From the NCBI GenBank assembly GCA_021324815.1, contig JAJPIJ010000013.1:62001-126000 (forward strand): 64,000 bases of DNA, read 5' to 3'. Numbering within the stretch: position 1 is the first letter of the stretch; each line of letters begins with the position of its first letter. The notes under the pieces are model-generated. The model saw nothing but the letters and a program-made list of their open reading frames with translations, was not told where the DNA came from and ran no database searches. This DNA comes from Gammaproteobacteria bacterium (lineage in GTDB: Bacteria > Pseudomonadota > Gammaproteobacteria > JAJPIJ01). The translations under genes and the position numbers were made by a program. Shown in pieces: positions 27,468 through 39,665 of the stretch.

Positions 27468-28112
27468 ATGTCGATGACCACCCCCATGATTGAAAGCGCG
27501 ATCAACGCCTTCATACTGCTGTTCGTGGTCATCGACCCGGTGGGCGTCGCGCCGACGTACGCGGCGCTGATCCGCAACCAGCCCCCCGCCGCCAGCCGCG
27601 CCACGGCCGTGCGCGGCGTCAGCGTGGCGCTGGCGATCTTTGTTTTTTTCATCTTCGGCGGGCGCGCCCTGCTGCGCTATCTCGGCGTGGGCATGCCGGC
27701 GTTCACCATCGCCGGCGGCATCCTCCTGTTCCTGCTGGCCGTCGACATGGTGCTGGTGCGGCAGAGCGGTCTGCGCACCGTCATCCCCAGCGAACAACTG
27801 GAGGCCGAGCGCCGCGACGACATCAGCGTGTTTCCGCTGGCCATCCCCATGATCGCCGGCCCCGGCTCGCTCACCACCGTCCTGCTGCTCACCGGCGATC
27901 AGGGCTGGCGGTCGGCGCAGACCTGGATGGTGCTGGGCGTGGTGGCCGTCATCCTGCTCATCACCCTGATCATGCTGCTTGCCGCGCAGATCATCAGCAG
28001 GGCGCTGGGGGAGACGGGAGTCAACGTGGTGGCGCGCGTGTTCGGCATCGTGCTGGCGGCGCTGGCGGTGCAATACGTGAGCAACGGCCTGCACGCGATC
28101 ATGCCGTACTGA
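27468..28112 (+). CDS. MarC-family integral membrane protein
   Basis: FILLFVVIDPVGVAPTYAALI, FPLAIPMIAGPGSLTTVLLL; six hydrophobic segments. Confidence 0.92.
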   Translation: MSMTTPMIESAINAFILLFVVIDPVGVAPTYAALIRNQPPAASRATAVRGVSVALAIFVFFIFGGRALLRYLGVGMPAFTIAGGILLFLLAVDMVLVRQSGLRTVIPSEQLEAERRDDISVFPLAIPMIAGPGSLTTVLLLTGDQGWRSAQTWMVLGVVAVILLITLIMLLAAQIISRALGETGVNVVARVFGIVLAALAVQYVSNGLHAIMPY

Positions 28113-28155
28113 ATGAAGGTGCCAGGCCGGCGCCCCCTCCCATCCCGCGGGGAAG

Positions 28156-28169
28156 TTGATCCAGGTCAA
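28156..28169. promoter_or_regulatory. FNR/ANR-type box upstream of dodecin
   Basis: TTGATCCAGGTCAA; centre ~70 bp upstream of the dodecin ATG; TATCTT -10-like hexamer at 28192. Confidence 0.7.
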
Positions 28170-28231
28170 AAAGCCGCAGCCGCATTTCGACTATCTTTTG
28201 AAAAAGGATCCCTCATCAGGAGGCAGCCGCC

Positions 28232-28432
28232 ATGACTATGCTGAAAGTCGTCGAAGTACTGGCCGAATCAGACAAAAGCTGGGAGGACGCCGCCCAGAAC
28301 GCCGTCAAACAGGCGGCCAGGACGGTGCGGAACATCAAGTCCATTTACATCAAGGAGATCGAGGCGACCGTGCAGAACGACAAAATCGCGAAATACCGCA
28401 TCAACGCGAACATCTCCTTCGTTCTCGAATAG
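28232..28432 (+). CDS. Dodecin family flavoprotein
   Basis: [66 protein letters not shown]. Confidence 0.95.
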   Translation: MTMLKVVEVLAESDKSWEDAAQNAVKQAARTVRNIKSIYIKEIEATVQNDKIAKYRINANISFVLE

Positions 28433-28479
28433 GGCGCCCCGTCGCCGGACACCGGCGTCAGCGACGGCAGCAAAACATT

Positions 28480-30099
28480 ATGACGCACAAGCAGGTCCTG
28501 TTCCGCAACGCCGCGCGCGAGAAGGTGCTGCGCGGCGCCTCACAGCTCGCGGACGCCGTGCGCATCACGCTGGGGCCCAAGTCCAAATCGGTGCTGATCC
28601 AGAAAAAATGGGGCGCGCCGATTGTCTGCAACGACGGCGTAACCATCGCCAAGGAATTCGAGCTGAAGGATTTGGAGGAGAACCTCGGCGCGCAGATGCT
28701 GCGCCAGGCGGCGGAGAAAACCGGCGAGGCGGTCGGCGACGGCACCAGCACCTCGACCATACTGGCCCATGCCATTTTTTCCGACGGCGCGCGCAACGTG
28801 GTCGCCGGCGCCAGCGCCATCGATTTGAAGCGCGGCCTCGACCGCGGCCTCAAGGCCGTGATCGATTCGCTGCGCGCGCAATCCCGGACGGTGAAGACGC
28901 GCCTGGAGAAGGCGCAGGTCGCCACCATCTCGGCGCACAACGATGCGGTGATCGGCGAGCTGGTGGCCGAGGCGATGGAGAAGGTGGGCGGCGACGGCGT
29001 CATCACCGTCGAGGAGTCGAAGACCACGGAGACGGTGCTCGAGGTCGTCGAGGGCATGCAGTTCGACCGCGGCTATCTCTCCCCCTATTTCGTCACCGTC
29101 CCCGAGAAAATGGAGGCGGTGCTGGAGGACGCCCTCGTGCTGCTGGTCGATCGCAAGATCAGCCTGCTCAAGGACATCATCCCCCTGCTCGAACAGGTGG
29201 CCAAGGCCGGCAAGCCCATCCTGGTCGTCGCCGAGGACGTGGAAGGCGAGGTGCTCGCCACCCTCATCGTCAATCAGATCCGCGGCATCCTGCACAGCAT
29301 CGCGGTCAAGGCGCCGGGCTTCGGCGACCGCCGCAAGGAGATGCTGCAGGACATGGCGGTGCTGACCGGCGGCCAGGTGATCTCCGAGGAGCTCGGGATC
29401 GAGCTTGAGAACGTCAAGCTCGCCCAGCTCGGCCGCGTCAAGCGCGTGGTCAGCAACCGCGACACCACCACGCTCATCGGCGGCGCCGGCGAGCGCCGCG
29501 CCATCGACGGCCGCATGCAGCAGATCAAGAAGCAGATCGAAACCACGACCGGCAGCTACGACAAGGAGAAGCTCGAGGAGCGCCTGGCCAAGCTGGCCGG
29601 CGGGGTCGCGGTGATCAAGGTGGGCGCCCCCTCGGAGGCGGAGATGAAATCGAAGAAGGAGGCGCTGGATGACGCCATCTCGGCCACCAAGGCCGCCGTG
29701 GCGGAGGGCATCGTCCCCGGCGGCGGGCTGGCGCTGCTGCGCTCCATCAGCGCCGTGGCGGCCGCGGAGGCCAGAACGGAGGGCGACGAGCGGACCGGCT
29801 TGCAAATCCTGCGCCGGGCGCTCGAGTCGCCCGCCCGCACCATCGCCCGGAATTCCGAGATGGATGACGGCGTGGTGGTGGCGCGCATGCTGGCGGAGTC
29901 GGGCGACGTCGGCTTCGACGCCGCCGCCAAGCGCTACGTGGACATGTACCAGGCCGGCATCATCGACCCCACCAAGGTGGTGCGCATCGCGCTGGAGAAC
30001 GCCGTGTCCGTGGCGAGCGTCCTCTTGCTCACCGAGGCCACGCTGACCGAGGTTCCGGAGAAGGCCGGCGAAAAGGAATCTCCCGGGCCGGCGATGTAA
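28480..30099 (+). CDS. groEL: Chaperonin GroEL paralog without adjacent groES
   Basis: [55 protein letters not shown]-terminus [13 protein letters not shown], not GGM repeats; start trimmed to MTHKQVLF. Confidence 0.95.
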   Translation: MTHKQVLFRNAAREKVLRGASQLADAVRITLGPKSKSVLIQKKWGAPIVCNDGVTIAKEFELKDLEENLGAQMLRQAAEKTGEAVGDGTSTSTILAHAIFSDGARNVVAGASAIDLKRGLDRGLKAVIDSLRAQSRTVKTRLEKAQVATISAHNDAVIGELVAEAMEKVGGDGVITVEESKTTETVLEVVEGMQFDRGYLSPYFVTVPEKMEAVLEDALVLLVDRKISLLKDIIPLLEQVAKAGKPILVVAEDVEGEVLATLIVNQIRGILHSIAVKAPGFGDRRKEMLQDMAVLTGGQVISEELGIELENVKLAQLGRVKRVVSNRDTTTLIGGAGERRAIDGRMQQIKKQIETTTGSYDKEKLEERLAKLAGGVAVIKVGAPSEAEMKSKKEALDDAISATKAAVAEGIVPGGGLALLRSISAVAAAEARTEGDERTGLQILRRALESPARTIARNSEMDDGVVVARMLAESGDVGFDAAAKRYVDMYQAGIIDPTKVVRIALENAVSVASVLLLTEATLTEVPEKAGEKESPGPAM

Positions 30100-30105
30100 T
30101 CCGCG

Positions 30106-31938
30106 TTACCGAACCATCGCCCTGAGCAGCGGGCGCAGTTCGGCCAATGAGCGGGTGTTGAGCACGTCCTTCTTCTCCAGCCAGCCGCGGCGCGCCTGGC
30201 CGACGCCGAAGCGCAGGTTGGCGAATCCGGGCGTGCTGTGCGCGTCGGAATTGATGCTGATCAAAACGCCGGCCTCCTTTGCCTCGCGGCACCAGACGTC
30301 GTTCAGATCCAGCCGCTCCGGCTGGGCGTTCAATTCCAGGCAGCAGCCGCGTTCTCTGGCCGCCCGGATGATCGCGCCCATGTCCACGTCGATGGCGTTG
30401 CGCTTGTTGATCAGGCGGCAGGTGGGATGCGCCAGGATGTTGAAACAACGGCGCTCCATGGCGCGCAAAATCCGGCGCGTCTGCTGCGCGCGCGGCAGCT
30501 CGAAGTGGCTGTGGATGGCGCCCACCACGACGTCCAGCTTCGACAGCACGCGATCAGGCAGGTCGAGATCGCCCGATTCGAGGATGTCGACCTCGATCCC
30601 CTTCAGCAGCGTGACGCCGCGCAATTTTTCGTTGAGCCTGTCGATGGCCTCGACGTGGCGCAAGAGGCCCTCCTCGTCGAGGCCGCGCGCCACGGTGAGA
30701 TGGCGGGAATGTTCGGTGATGGCGAGATAGCGGAGGCCGGCGTCGCGGGCCGCCGCGGCCATCTCCTCGAGGCTGCCCAGGCCGTCGGTGGCGCGCGTGT
30801 GCGCGTGCAGATCGCCCTTCAAATCACCGAGCTCGACGAGTCGCGGCAGGCGCCGGGTTTGGGCGGCCTCGATCTCGCCGTTGTTCTCGCGCAGCTCGGG
30901 CGGGATGACGGGCAGATCGAGCGCGCCGTAGACGGACGCCTCCGTGTCGCCGGCGACGCGCCGCTCGCCGCGAAACACGCCGTACTCGCTGATCTTGAGC
31001 CCCTTTTTCCGCGCCAGGCGGCGGATGGCGATGTTGTGGGCCTTGGAGCCGGTGAAATACACCAGCGCGGCGCCGCCGGCCTCCCGCGCCACCACGCGCA
31101 GGTCGGCCTGCAGGCCGGAGCGCAGCACCACGCTGGCGCGGGTCGGGCCGCGGGCGATCACGTCGCTGACCTCGTCGTAGCGGAGAAAGTGATCGACGAC
31201 GGGACCGCCGGCGGCGGCAATCGCAAGAATGTCCAGATCGCCGATCGTGTCGCGCATGCGGCGCAGGCTGCCCGCCGCCGCGACCTCATGCACGCCCGGC
31301 GCGCGGCGGAGATAGGGCACGAGCCGCTCCGCCTCGGCGGCGGCGGCGGCGATGGACGCGCGCGGCTTGTCCCGCAGCCGGGATTCCAGCGCGGTGAGCA
31401 GTTTCCGCTCGGTCTTTTCGCCGAAGCCGTGCAGCCGGCGTATCCTGCCCTCGCGCGCGGCCTTCAGCAGTTGCGCGGGGGTTTCGATGCCGAGGTCGTG
31501 GTAGAGCAGCTTCACGCGCCTGGGTCCGAGGCCGCCGATTTGCAGCAGGTTGACGATGCCCGGCGGGACCTCGCGGTGCAGCCGCTCCCGCAGCTTGCAG
31601 GTGCCGGTCTCCACGATCTCGTGGATCTTGCCGAGCAGGTCGTCGCCGATGCCCGGCAGTTTCGGCAGTTCGCCGCCGCCGGTGATGATGCCGGCGATGT
31701 CGCGGCCGAAGGCCTCCACCGTGCGCGCGCCGTTGCGGTAGGCGCGGATGCGGTAGGGATTGGCCCCCTCGATCTCAAGAATGTCCGCGATTTCATTGAA
31801 GACGGCGGCGATGTCGCTGTTTCCCACCCTTGCCGGTTGCTTCAAGGCGGCCCCGGGCGCCGCGGGGCTGGCTTGGCCGGCGGAGGACGGGCGATCCTTC
31901 GCCGGTCGTCTTGCCGCCGCCTCAGGGACGGCGCGCAT
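30106..31938 (-). CDS. polX: DNA polymerase/3'-5' exonuclease PolX (pol beta-like + PHP)
   Basis: NEIADILEIEGANPYRIRAYRNGARTVE, GSLRRMRDTIGDLDILA, PHP KGDLHAHTRATDGLGSLEEMAAAARDAGLRYLAITEHS. Confidence 0.94.
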   Translation of the reverse strand: MRAVPEAAARRPAKDRPSSAGQASPAAPGAALKQPARVGNSDIAAVFNEIADILEIEGANPYRIRAYRNGARTVEAFGRDIAGIITGGGELPKLPGIGDDLLGKIHEIVETGTCKLRERLHREVPPGIVNLLQIGGLGPRRVKLLYHDLGIETPAQLLKAAREGRIRRLHGFGEKTERKLLTALESRLRDKPRASIAAAAAEAERLVPYLRRAPGVHEVAAAGSLRRMRDTIGDLDILAIAAAGGPVVDHFLRYDEVSDVIARGPTRASVVLRSGLQADLRVVAREAGGAALVYFTGSKAHNIAIRRLARKKGLKISEYGVFRGERRVAGDTEASVYGALDLPVIPPELRENNGEIEAAQTRRLPRLVELGDLKGDLHAHTRATDGLGSLEEMAAAARDAGLRYLAITEHSRHLTVARGLDEEGLLRHVEAIDRLNEKLRGVTLLKGIEVDILESGDLDLPDRVLSKLDVVVGAIHSHFELPRAQQTRRILRAMERRCFNILAHPTCRLINKRNAIDVDMGAIIRAARERGCCLELNAQPERLDLNDVWCREAKEAGVLISINSDAHSTPGFANLRFGVGQARRGWLEKKDVLNTRSLAELRPLLRAMVR

Positions 31939-32620
31939 GACTGGCCTCCGCGCCCGTCGATGATTCCTGGGGCGCCGATTCCGCCTCCCGGCCCCGGCAC
32001 GCGGCCAGCTCGCGCAGCACGTCCTCGTCGGAAAGCTGCCGGAAGTCCAGGTAATACGACCCGACCGAGCCGCTGAAAAATGCGGGCAGATGGGCGGTGA
32101 CGCAATCGTCCGCTTCGCGGGCCAGCAGGGCCACGGCGTCGCGCGGCGCCACCGGAACAGCGACGATCAATTTCGCCGGGCCGTCTGCGCGTACTTCCCT
32201 GATCGCAGCCAGCATGGTGAGGCCGGTGGCCAGGCCGTCATCCACGAGCACGGCGCATTTGCCGGCGGCGGACAGTCGCGGTTGGCCGCCGCAGTAGAGC
32301 TCCCGGCGCCGGCGGGACTCCCGCCGCTGCGCCTCGATCTCCGCCCCGAGCCAGCGCTGATCCAGCGCGCGGCATTCCACTTCATTCAGCACGGCTTCTC
32401 CCGTTTCCGTGACCGCGCCCACCGCGTACTCCGGATGACGGGGATGGCCGATCTTCCGCGGTATCACCAGATCGAGGGGCAGGTCGAAGGCCGCCGCGAT
32501 CCCGGCCGCCACCGGCACGCCGCCGCGCGGCAGCGCATAGACGATGGCCGGCTTGCTGACGCGGCCTGCCAGTGCCCGGGCCAGCTCCCTGCCGGCATGA
32601 CGGCGGTTCGTGAACCCCAT
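31922..32620 (-). CDS. Phosphoribosyltransferase-domain protein
   Basis: FTNRRHAGRELARALAGR; VYALPRGGVPVAAGIAAAFDLPLDLVIPRKIGHPRHPEYAVGAV; PRPP loop CAVLVDDGLATGLTM. Confidence 0.9.
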   Translation of the reverse strand: MGFTNRRHAGRELARALAGRVSKPAIVYALPRGGVPVAAGIAAAFDLPLDLVIPRKIGHPRHPEYAVGAVTETGEAVLNEVECRALDQRWLGAEIEAQRRESRRRRELYCGGQPRLSAAGKCAVLVDDGLATGLTMLAAIREVRADGPAKLIVAVPVAPRDAVALLAREADDCVTAHLPAFFSGSVGSYYLDFRQLSDEDVLRELAACRGREAESAPQESSTGAEASHARRP

Positions 32621-32666
32621 GGCTTTTCCCCTTTGGATTAGCATAGCCCCGGCATGGCGGGTAATA

Positions 32667-32680
32667 TTGATCCAAGTCAA
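32667..32680. promoter_or_regulatory. FNR/ANR-type box between PRTase and hpf
   Basis: TTGATCCAAGTCAA; centre ~70 bp upstream of the hpf ATG; TATTTT -10-like hexamer at 32703. Confidence 0.7.
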
Positions 32681-32742
32681 CGCGGTCCCTGCGCATTTCA
32701 CCTATTTTAACCGCGGTCATTCACGACAGAATCGAGGGGGCC

Positions 32743-33114
32743 ATGCCCATCCCGCTGGAAATCGATTTTCGCAATGTTGAACGCACGGCGGCCCTGGAAG
32801 GCGTCTTGCGGAAAAAAGTCGGGAAGCTCGAACATTTCTGCGACCGCATCACCAGTTGCCACGTCACCCTGGAGGCGCCGCACCGGCATCATCACAAGGG
32901 CGGGCGGTACCAGGTCCACATCCGCCTGTCGGTGCCGGGCAAGCTGCTGGCGGTGAGCCACAAAACCGGCGGACAGTCGCACGAGGACGCCTATGTCGCC
33001 ATCCGCGACGCCTTCTCGGCGGCGCGCCGCCAGCTCGAGGATCACGTCAGGATCATGCGCGGCGACATCAAGACGCCGCGCCCCCGTCCGCGCCGCCGGA
33101 AAAACGCGGAATGA
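32743..33114 (+). CDS. hpf: Ribosome hibernation promoting factor / YfiA-like
   Basis: IPLEIDFRNVERTAALEGVLRKKVGKLEHFCDRITSCHVTLEAPHRHHHKGGRYQVHIRLSVPG. Confidence 0.88.
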   Translation: MPIPLEIDFRNVERTAALEGVLRKKVGKLEHFCDRITSCHVTLEAPHRHHHKGGRYQVHIRLSVPGKLLAVSHKTGGQSHEDAYVAIRDAFSAARRQLEDHVRIMRGDIKTPRPRPRRRKNAE

Positions 33115-33132
33115 CGAACCCCGAGCGAGTCC

Positions 33133-34932
33133 ATGCCCGCGCCGCAAGCACAGGAGATTTGCCGCCAGACCCTGCTTGAAAAATACGCCGCGGCCGGCGA
33201 GCGATCGGTCGCGGAGGTGCAGCGGCGTGTCGCCCGGGCGCTGGCCCTGGTCGAAACCGCGAAAAAGCGCGTCCACTGGGAGAAAAAATTTCTCGCGGCG
33301 ATGACGGCGGGGTTCGTGCCCGCCGGCCGGATCAACTCCGCCGCCGGCACGCGACTGCACGCGACTTTCATCAACTGCTTCGTGCAGCCGGTGGGGGATT
33401 CAATCTCCGGCAAGTGCGACGGCCGGCCGGGCATCTACGTGGCGCTGATGGAATCCGCCGAAACCATGCGGCGCGGCGGCGGCGTCGGCTACGACTTTTC
33501 GGCAATCCGTCCCCGCGGCGCGCTGGTCAGGGGCACGCATACGCGCGCCAGCGGCCCGCTCTCCTACATGCGGGTGTTCGACATCTCCTGCGAAACGGTC
33601 GAGGCGGCGGGCACGCGGCGGGGGGCGCAAATGGGCGTCCTGCGCTGTGATCATCCCGACATCGAGGAATTCATCCACGCCAAGGATGCCGGGGGGCTCG
33701 CCAATTTCAACCTGTCGGTCGGCGTGACCGATGCCTTCATGACAGCGGTGCAAAACGACGACGAGATTGAGCTGGTCCACATGGCGGAACCTCATCCGGC
33801 CCTGTTCACCGCGGGCGTCCACCGGCGCGGCGACGGCCTGTGGGTGTACCGCCGGGTCCGGGCGCGGGCGCTGTGGGATCAGATCATGCGCTCGACCTAC
33901 GATCACGCCGAGCCCGGCGTGCTGTTTCTCGACAGCATCAACCGCGACAACAATCTGTACTATTGCGAGACCATCGCGGCCACCAACCCCTGCGGAGAAC
34001 AACCCCTGCCGTCCTACGGCTCCTGCTGCCTGGGCTCGATCAACCTCACCCGCTTTGTGCGCGCCCCCTTCCGCGCCGGGGCGCGTTTCGACTTCGCCGC
34101 CTTTGCGGACACGGCGGGGATCGCGGTGCGCATGCTGGACAACGTCCTCGATGCGACCCTCTGGCCGCTGCCGGCGCACAGGCGCGAGGCCATGAACAAG
34201 CGCCGCGTGGGTCTGGGCTTTCTCGGGCTGGGCGATGCGCTCATCATGCTGCGACTGCGTTACGATTCCGCGCCGGCGCGCGCCCTGGCGGCGAAGATTG
34301 CCACGTGCATGCGCGACGCCGCCTATCGGGCCTCCGTGGCGCTGGCGCGCGAGCGCGGCCCGTTTCCGCTGTTCGACGCCGGCAAATACCTTGGCGGCGG
34401 GAATTTCGCTTCGCGGCTGCCTGCGCCGATCAAGGCGCTGATCAGAAAACACGGGCTGCGCAACAGTCACCTCCTGTCCATCGCGCCGACCGGCACCATC
34501 AGCCTCGCCTTCGCCGACAACGCCTCGAGCGGCATCGAGCCGCCATTTGCCTGGAGCTACCGGCGGAAAAAACGCATGGCTGACGGTTCGAGAAGGGAAT
34601 TTGAAGTGGAGGATTACGCCCACCGTGAGTATCGTCTCGCGGGCGGTGACGTGAAAAGACTGCCGGGTTACTTCGTCACCGCGCTGGAGCTTTCCGCGTC
34701 CGCGCACCGGGAGATGGTGGCCGCCGTCGCCCCCTGCATCGATTCCAGCATTTCCAAGACCGTCAACGTGCCGGAGAACTACCCCTTCGATGACTTTCAG
34801 GACTTGTATTTCGCCGCCTGGCAATCGGGATTGAAGGGTTTGACCACCTACCGGCCCAATGTGATCACCGGCGCGGTGCTGTCGCCGGGCCGGCCGCTCA
34901 AGGCGGGGAGGTTCTGCCAGGTCAATCTGTAA
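33133..34932 (+). CDS. nrdJ: Adenosylcobalamin-dependent (class II) ribonucleotide reductase, short form
   Basis: [42 protein letters not shown]-type motif ([22 protein letters not shown]), [57 protein letters not shown]. Confidence 0.92.
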   Translation: MPAPQAQEICRQTLLEKYAAAGERSVAEVQRRVARALALVETAKKRVHWEKKFLAAMTAGFVPAGRINSAAGTRLHATFINCFVQPVGDSISGKCDGRPGIYVALMESAETMRRGGGVGYDFSAIRPRGALVRGTHTRASGPLSYMRVFDISCETVEAAGTRRGAQMGVLRCDHPDIEEFIHAKDAGGLANFNLSVGVTDAFMTAVQNDDEIELVHMAEPHPALFTAGVHRRGDGLWVYRRVRARALWDQIMRSTYDHAEPGVLFLDSINRDNNLYYCETIAATNPCGEQPLPSYGSCCLGSINLTRFVRAPFRAGARFDFAAFADTAGIAVRMLDNVLDATLWPLPAHRREAMNKRRVGLGFLGLGDALIMLRLRYDSAPARALAAKIATCMRDAAYRASVALARERGPFPLFDAGKYLGGGNFASRLPAPIKALIRKHGLRNSHLLSIAPTGTISLAFADNASSGIEPPFAWSYRRKKRMADGSRREFEVEDYAHREYRLAGGDVKRLPGYFVTALELSASAHREMVAAVAPCIDSSISKTVNVPENYPFDDFQDLYFAAWQSGLKGLTTYRPNVITGAVLSPGRPLKAGRFCQVNL

Positions 34933-34957
34933 GGTTCGCGGCCGGGGCCGGGACAAT

Positions 34958-37345
<2,388 letters not shown>

Positions 37346-37357
37346 GGCGGTCCCGGG

Positions 37358-37759
37358 CTAGAGTTTGACCAGCGTCAGCACCAGGCAGCCGTTTGCAACC
37401 TCATTTCCGGCCACCTCGTAACGTCCCGGCGGCAGTTCAATGCGCCGTTCAAAGCGGCCGTGGGGGATTTCAAGGCGATGGATGAAGTCCGAGGAGCCGG
37501 CATGGATGCGGCGTTCGGCAACGATGCGCACGCTGGCGCCGTCGGTCATGACCTTGACCGCGTCCGGCGCCACGCCGGGCAGGGCCGCCAGGATGATGAC
37601 GGCCCGCTCGTTCTCGATGATATCGACGGGCGGCTCCCAGCAGGGGCCGCCGGCGGCGGCCTCGTTGAGGTCGCAAAAATGCCTGTGCAGACGGTCGGCC
37701 TGGCGCAGCAACTCCAGGGCTTCCGCCAGCATTTCAGCGCCGGGATTGCGCGAAGTCAT
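37358..37759 (-). CDS. Hsp20/alpha-crystallin family small heat-shock protein
   Basis: PPVDIIENERAVIILAALPGVAPDAVKVMTDGASVRIVAERR...GRFERRIELPPG. Confidence 0.88.
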   Translation of the reverse strand: MTSRNPGAEMLAEALELLRQADRLHRHFCDLNEAAAGGPCWEPPVDIIENERAVIILAALPGVAPDAVKVMTDGASVRIVAERRIHAGSSDFIHRLEIPHGRFERRIELPPGRYEVAGNEVANGCLVLTLVKL

Positions 37760-37853
37760 GCCTTACGTTCTCCACGGATGCGGGGGCCTGTTCCCTGTTT
37801 TTCTCAAGTGTAGGTCAAATCGCAGAGGCTGTCCCGCGGGATCTGGCCCGGAC

Positions 37854-37867
37854 TTGATCCATGTCAT
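37854..37867. promoter_or_regulatory. FNR/ANR-type box between hsp20-lon and prs-like gene
   Basis: TTGATCCATGTCAT (one mismatch in the right half-site) in the divergent intergenic region. Confidence 0.55.
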
Positions 37868-38127
37868 GTGAGAGCATGGCGGCAAAGGGCGCCGCATTCT
37901 ATCATTGTTTTCAGGCGCTTCATTGTTGAAGCGCGGGAGGCGGCCGTCGTCGATGACGTTGATTGAATTGCCCATGCCGGAGAGCATCCATGTCCAGGTC
38001 GCCCAAGCCGCCCGGCGTCTTGGGCGCCATGCGGCGACGGCGATCCGTCCGTTCCCGCACCGTCGAAAAACCCGGCCGCGACACCATCTGGGCTTTGCTG
38101 AATGAAACAGCCGCGGGGGAAGACGTC

Positions 38128-39108
38128 ATGTCCGATCCGGTGATTTTCGCGCTGCAGGCGTCCCATGACTTCGGCGCTCGCGTGGCGGGGCGCCTGGGCC
38201 TGCCGTTGAGCGCGCATGAAGAACGCGAATTCGAGGACGGCGAGCACAAATCGCGGCCGTTGATCAACGTCCGCAACCGCGACGTGTACGTCATCCAGTC
38301 GCTCTACGGCGATCGCGCCCAGACCGTCAATGACAAGCTGTGCCGGCTGCTGTTCTTCATCGGCGCGCTGCGCGACGCCTCGGCGGCGTCGGTGACGGCC
38401 GTCGTCCCCCATCTCTGTTACGCCCGCAAGGACATCCGCACCCAGCCGCGCGATCCGATCACCACCCGGTACGTGGCCATGCTGTTCGAGGCGGTGGGCG
38501 TCAACCGCATTGTCGCGCTCGAGGTGCACAACCTGGCCGCCTTCCAGAACGCCTTTCGCTGCCCGGTCGAACACCTCGACACGGCGGCGCTGTTCGCACG
38601 GCATTTTGCCGCGACACTCGCGGACGTGCGGCCGCTCGTCGTGGTGTCGCCGGACGCGGGCGGCTTGAAGCGCGCCGATCGCCTGCGGCAGCGGCTGGCG
38701 CGGGCGTTGAACAGCGAGGTGCCCGTCGCGGTCATGGAAAAGGCGCGCGGCAAGGGCGTGCTCACCGCCGGCCGGCTGGTCGGCGACGTCGGCGGCGGCT
38801 GCGCCATCATCGTCGACGACATCGTCAGCACCGGCGGCACGCTCGCCCATGCGGCGCGGGCCTGCCGGGCGCAGGGCGCCACGCGCGTGATCGCCGCGGC
38901 CGCGCATGGCCTGTTCGTGGGGAAAGCCGCGGAAATTCTCGGCGGCGGCGATCTGGATCAGATCGTCGTCACGGACTCCGTGCCGCCGTTCCGCCTGTCC
39001 GCCGCGGCGGCGTCCAGGGTGGCGATCGTATCGGCGGCGGAACTGTTCGCCGAAGCCATCCGCCGGATTCACGAGGGCGGCTCGCTGGCCGACTTGCTCG
39101 AAAACTGA
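38128..39108 (+). CDS. prs: Ribose-phosphate pyrophosphokinase (PRPP synthetase) family
   Basis: FEDGEHKSRPLINVRNRDVYVIQSLYGD, LCYARKDIRTQPRDPITTRYVAMLFEAVGVNRI, VSPDAGGLKRADRL, IIVDDIVSTGGTLAHAA. Confidence 0.9.
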   Translation: MSDPVIFALQASHDFGARVAGRLGLPLSAHEEREFEDGEHKSRPLINVRNRDVYVIQSLYGDRAQTVNDKLCRLLFFIGALRDASAASVTAVVPHLCYARKDIRTQPRDPITTRYVAMLFEAVGVNRIVALEVHNLAAFQNAFRCPVEHLDTAALFARHFAATLADVRPLVVVSPDAGGLKRADRLRQRLARALNSEVPVAVMEKARGKGVLTAGRLVGDVGGGCAIIVDDIVSTGGTLAHAARACRAQGATRVIAAAAHGLFVGKAAEILGGGDLDQIVVTDSVPPFRLSAAAASRVAIVSAAELFAEAIRRIHEGGSLADLLEN

Positions 39109-39194
39109 CATCGCAAAGGGTATTCTCATGGCACGCGAAGTTCCATGCCCGCCGGCGGTTCGCTGCCACCGGCTCCCCAAAGAAGGTGCGGATC

Positions 39195-39635
39195 ATGAAT
39201 GCACAAGCCACCATCGTTGAAGTGGAAGAGACGCTGTCCGGCCGCTACGTTCAGGCCGCGAGAACGGGACGCCACGCCCTGACCGTGGATGAACCGCAAG
39301 CCCTGGGCGGAGATGACGCCGGGCCGGGGCCCTACGAGTATCTGCTGATTGGCCTCGGCGCCTGCACCAGCATGACCTTGCGCATGTACGCGACCATGAA
39401 ACAGCTGCCGCTGACCCGCGTACGGGTGCGCCTTTCCCATCACCGGATCCATGCGCGCGACTGCGCCGATTGCAACTCGAAGGACGGCAAGGTGGATGAA
39501 ATCTTCCGTGAAATCACGCTGGAGGGCGATTTGAGCGCGCAACAGCGACAGCGGCTGCTTGAAATCGCCAACCGCTGCCCCGTTCATCAAACACTGACGT
39601 CGGAGATCAAAATCCGATCGAGCCTGAAGGAATGA
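39195..39635 (+). CDS. OsmC/Ohr family protein
   Basis: GPGPYEYLLIGLGACTSMTLRMYATMKQLPLTRVRVRLSH...ANRCPVHQTLTSEIKI. Confidence 0.92.
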   Translation: MNAQATIVEVEETLSGRYVQAARTGRHALTVDEPQALGGDDAGPGPYEYLLIGLGACTSMTLRMYATMKQLPLTRVRVRLSHHRIHARDCADCNSKDGKVDEIFREITLEGDLSAQQRQRLLEIANRCPVHQTLTSEIKIRSSLKE

Positions 39636-39665
39636 ACAGCCGCGCGGCGTCCCCGCCTGCGTCGA

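Noticed and set aside
28156-28479. N-terminal 108-aa extension of GroEL in the ORF track
   Set aside because: It overlaps dodecin in another frame; the conserved GroEL start is MTHKQVLF at 28480.
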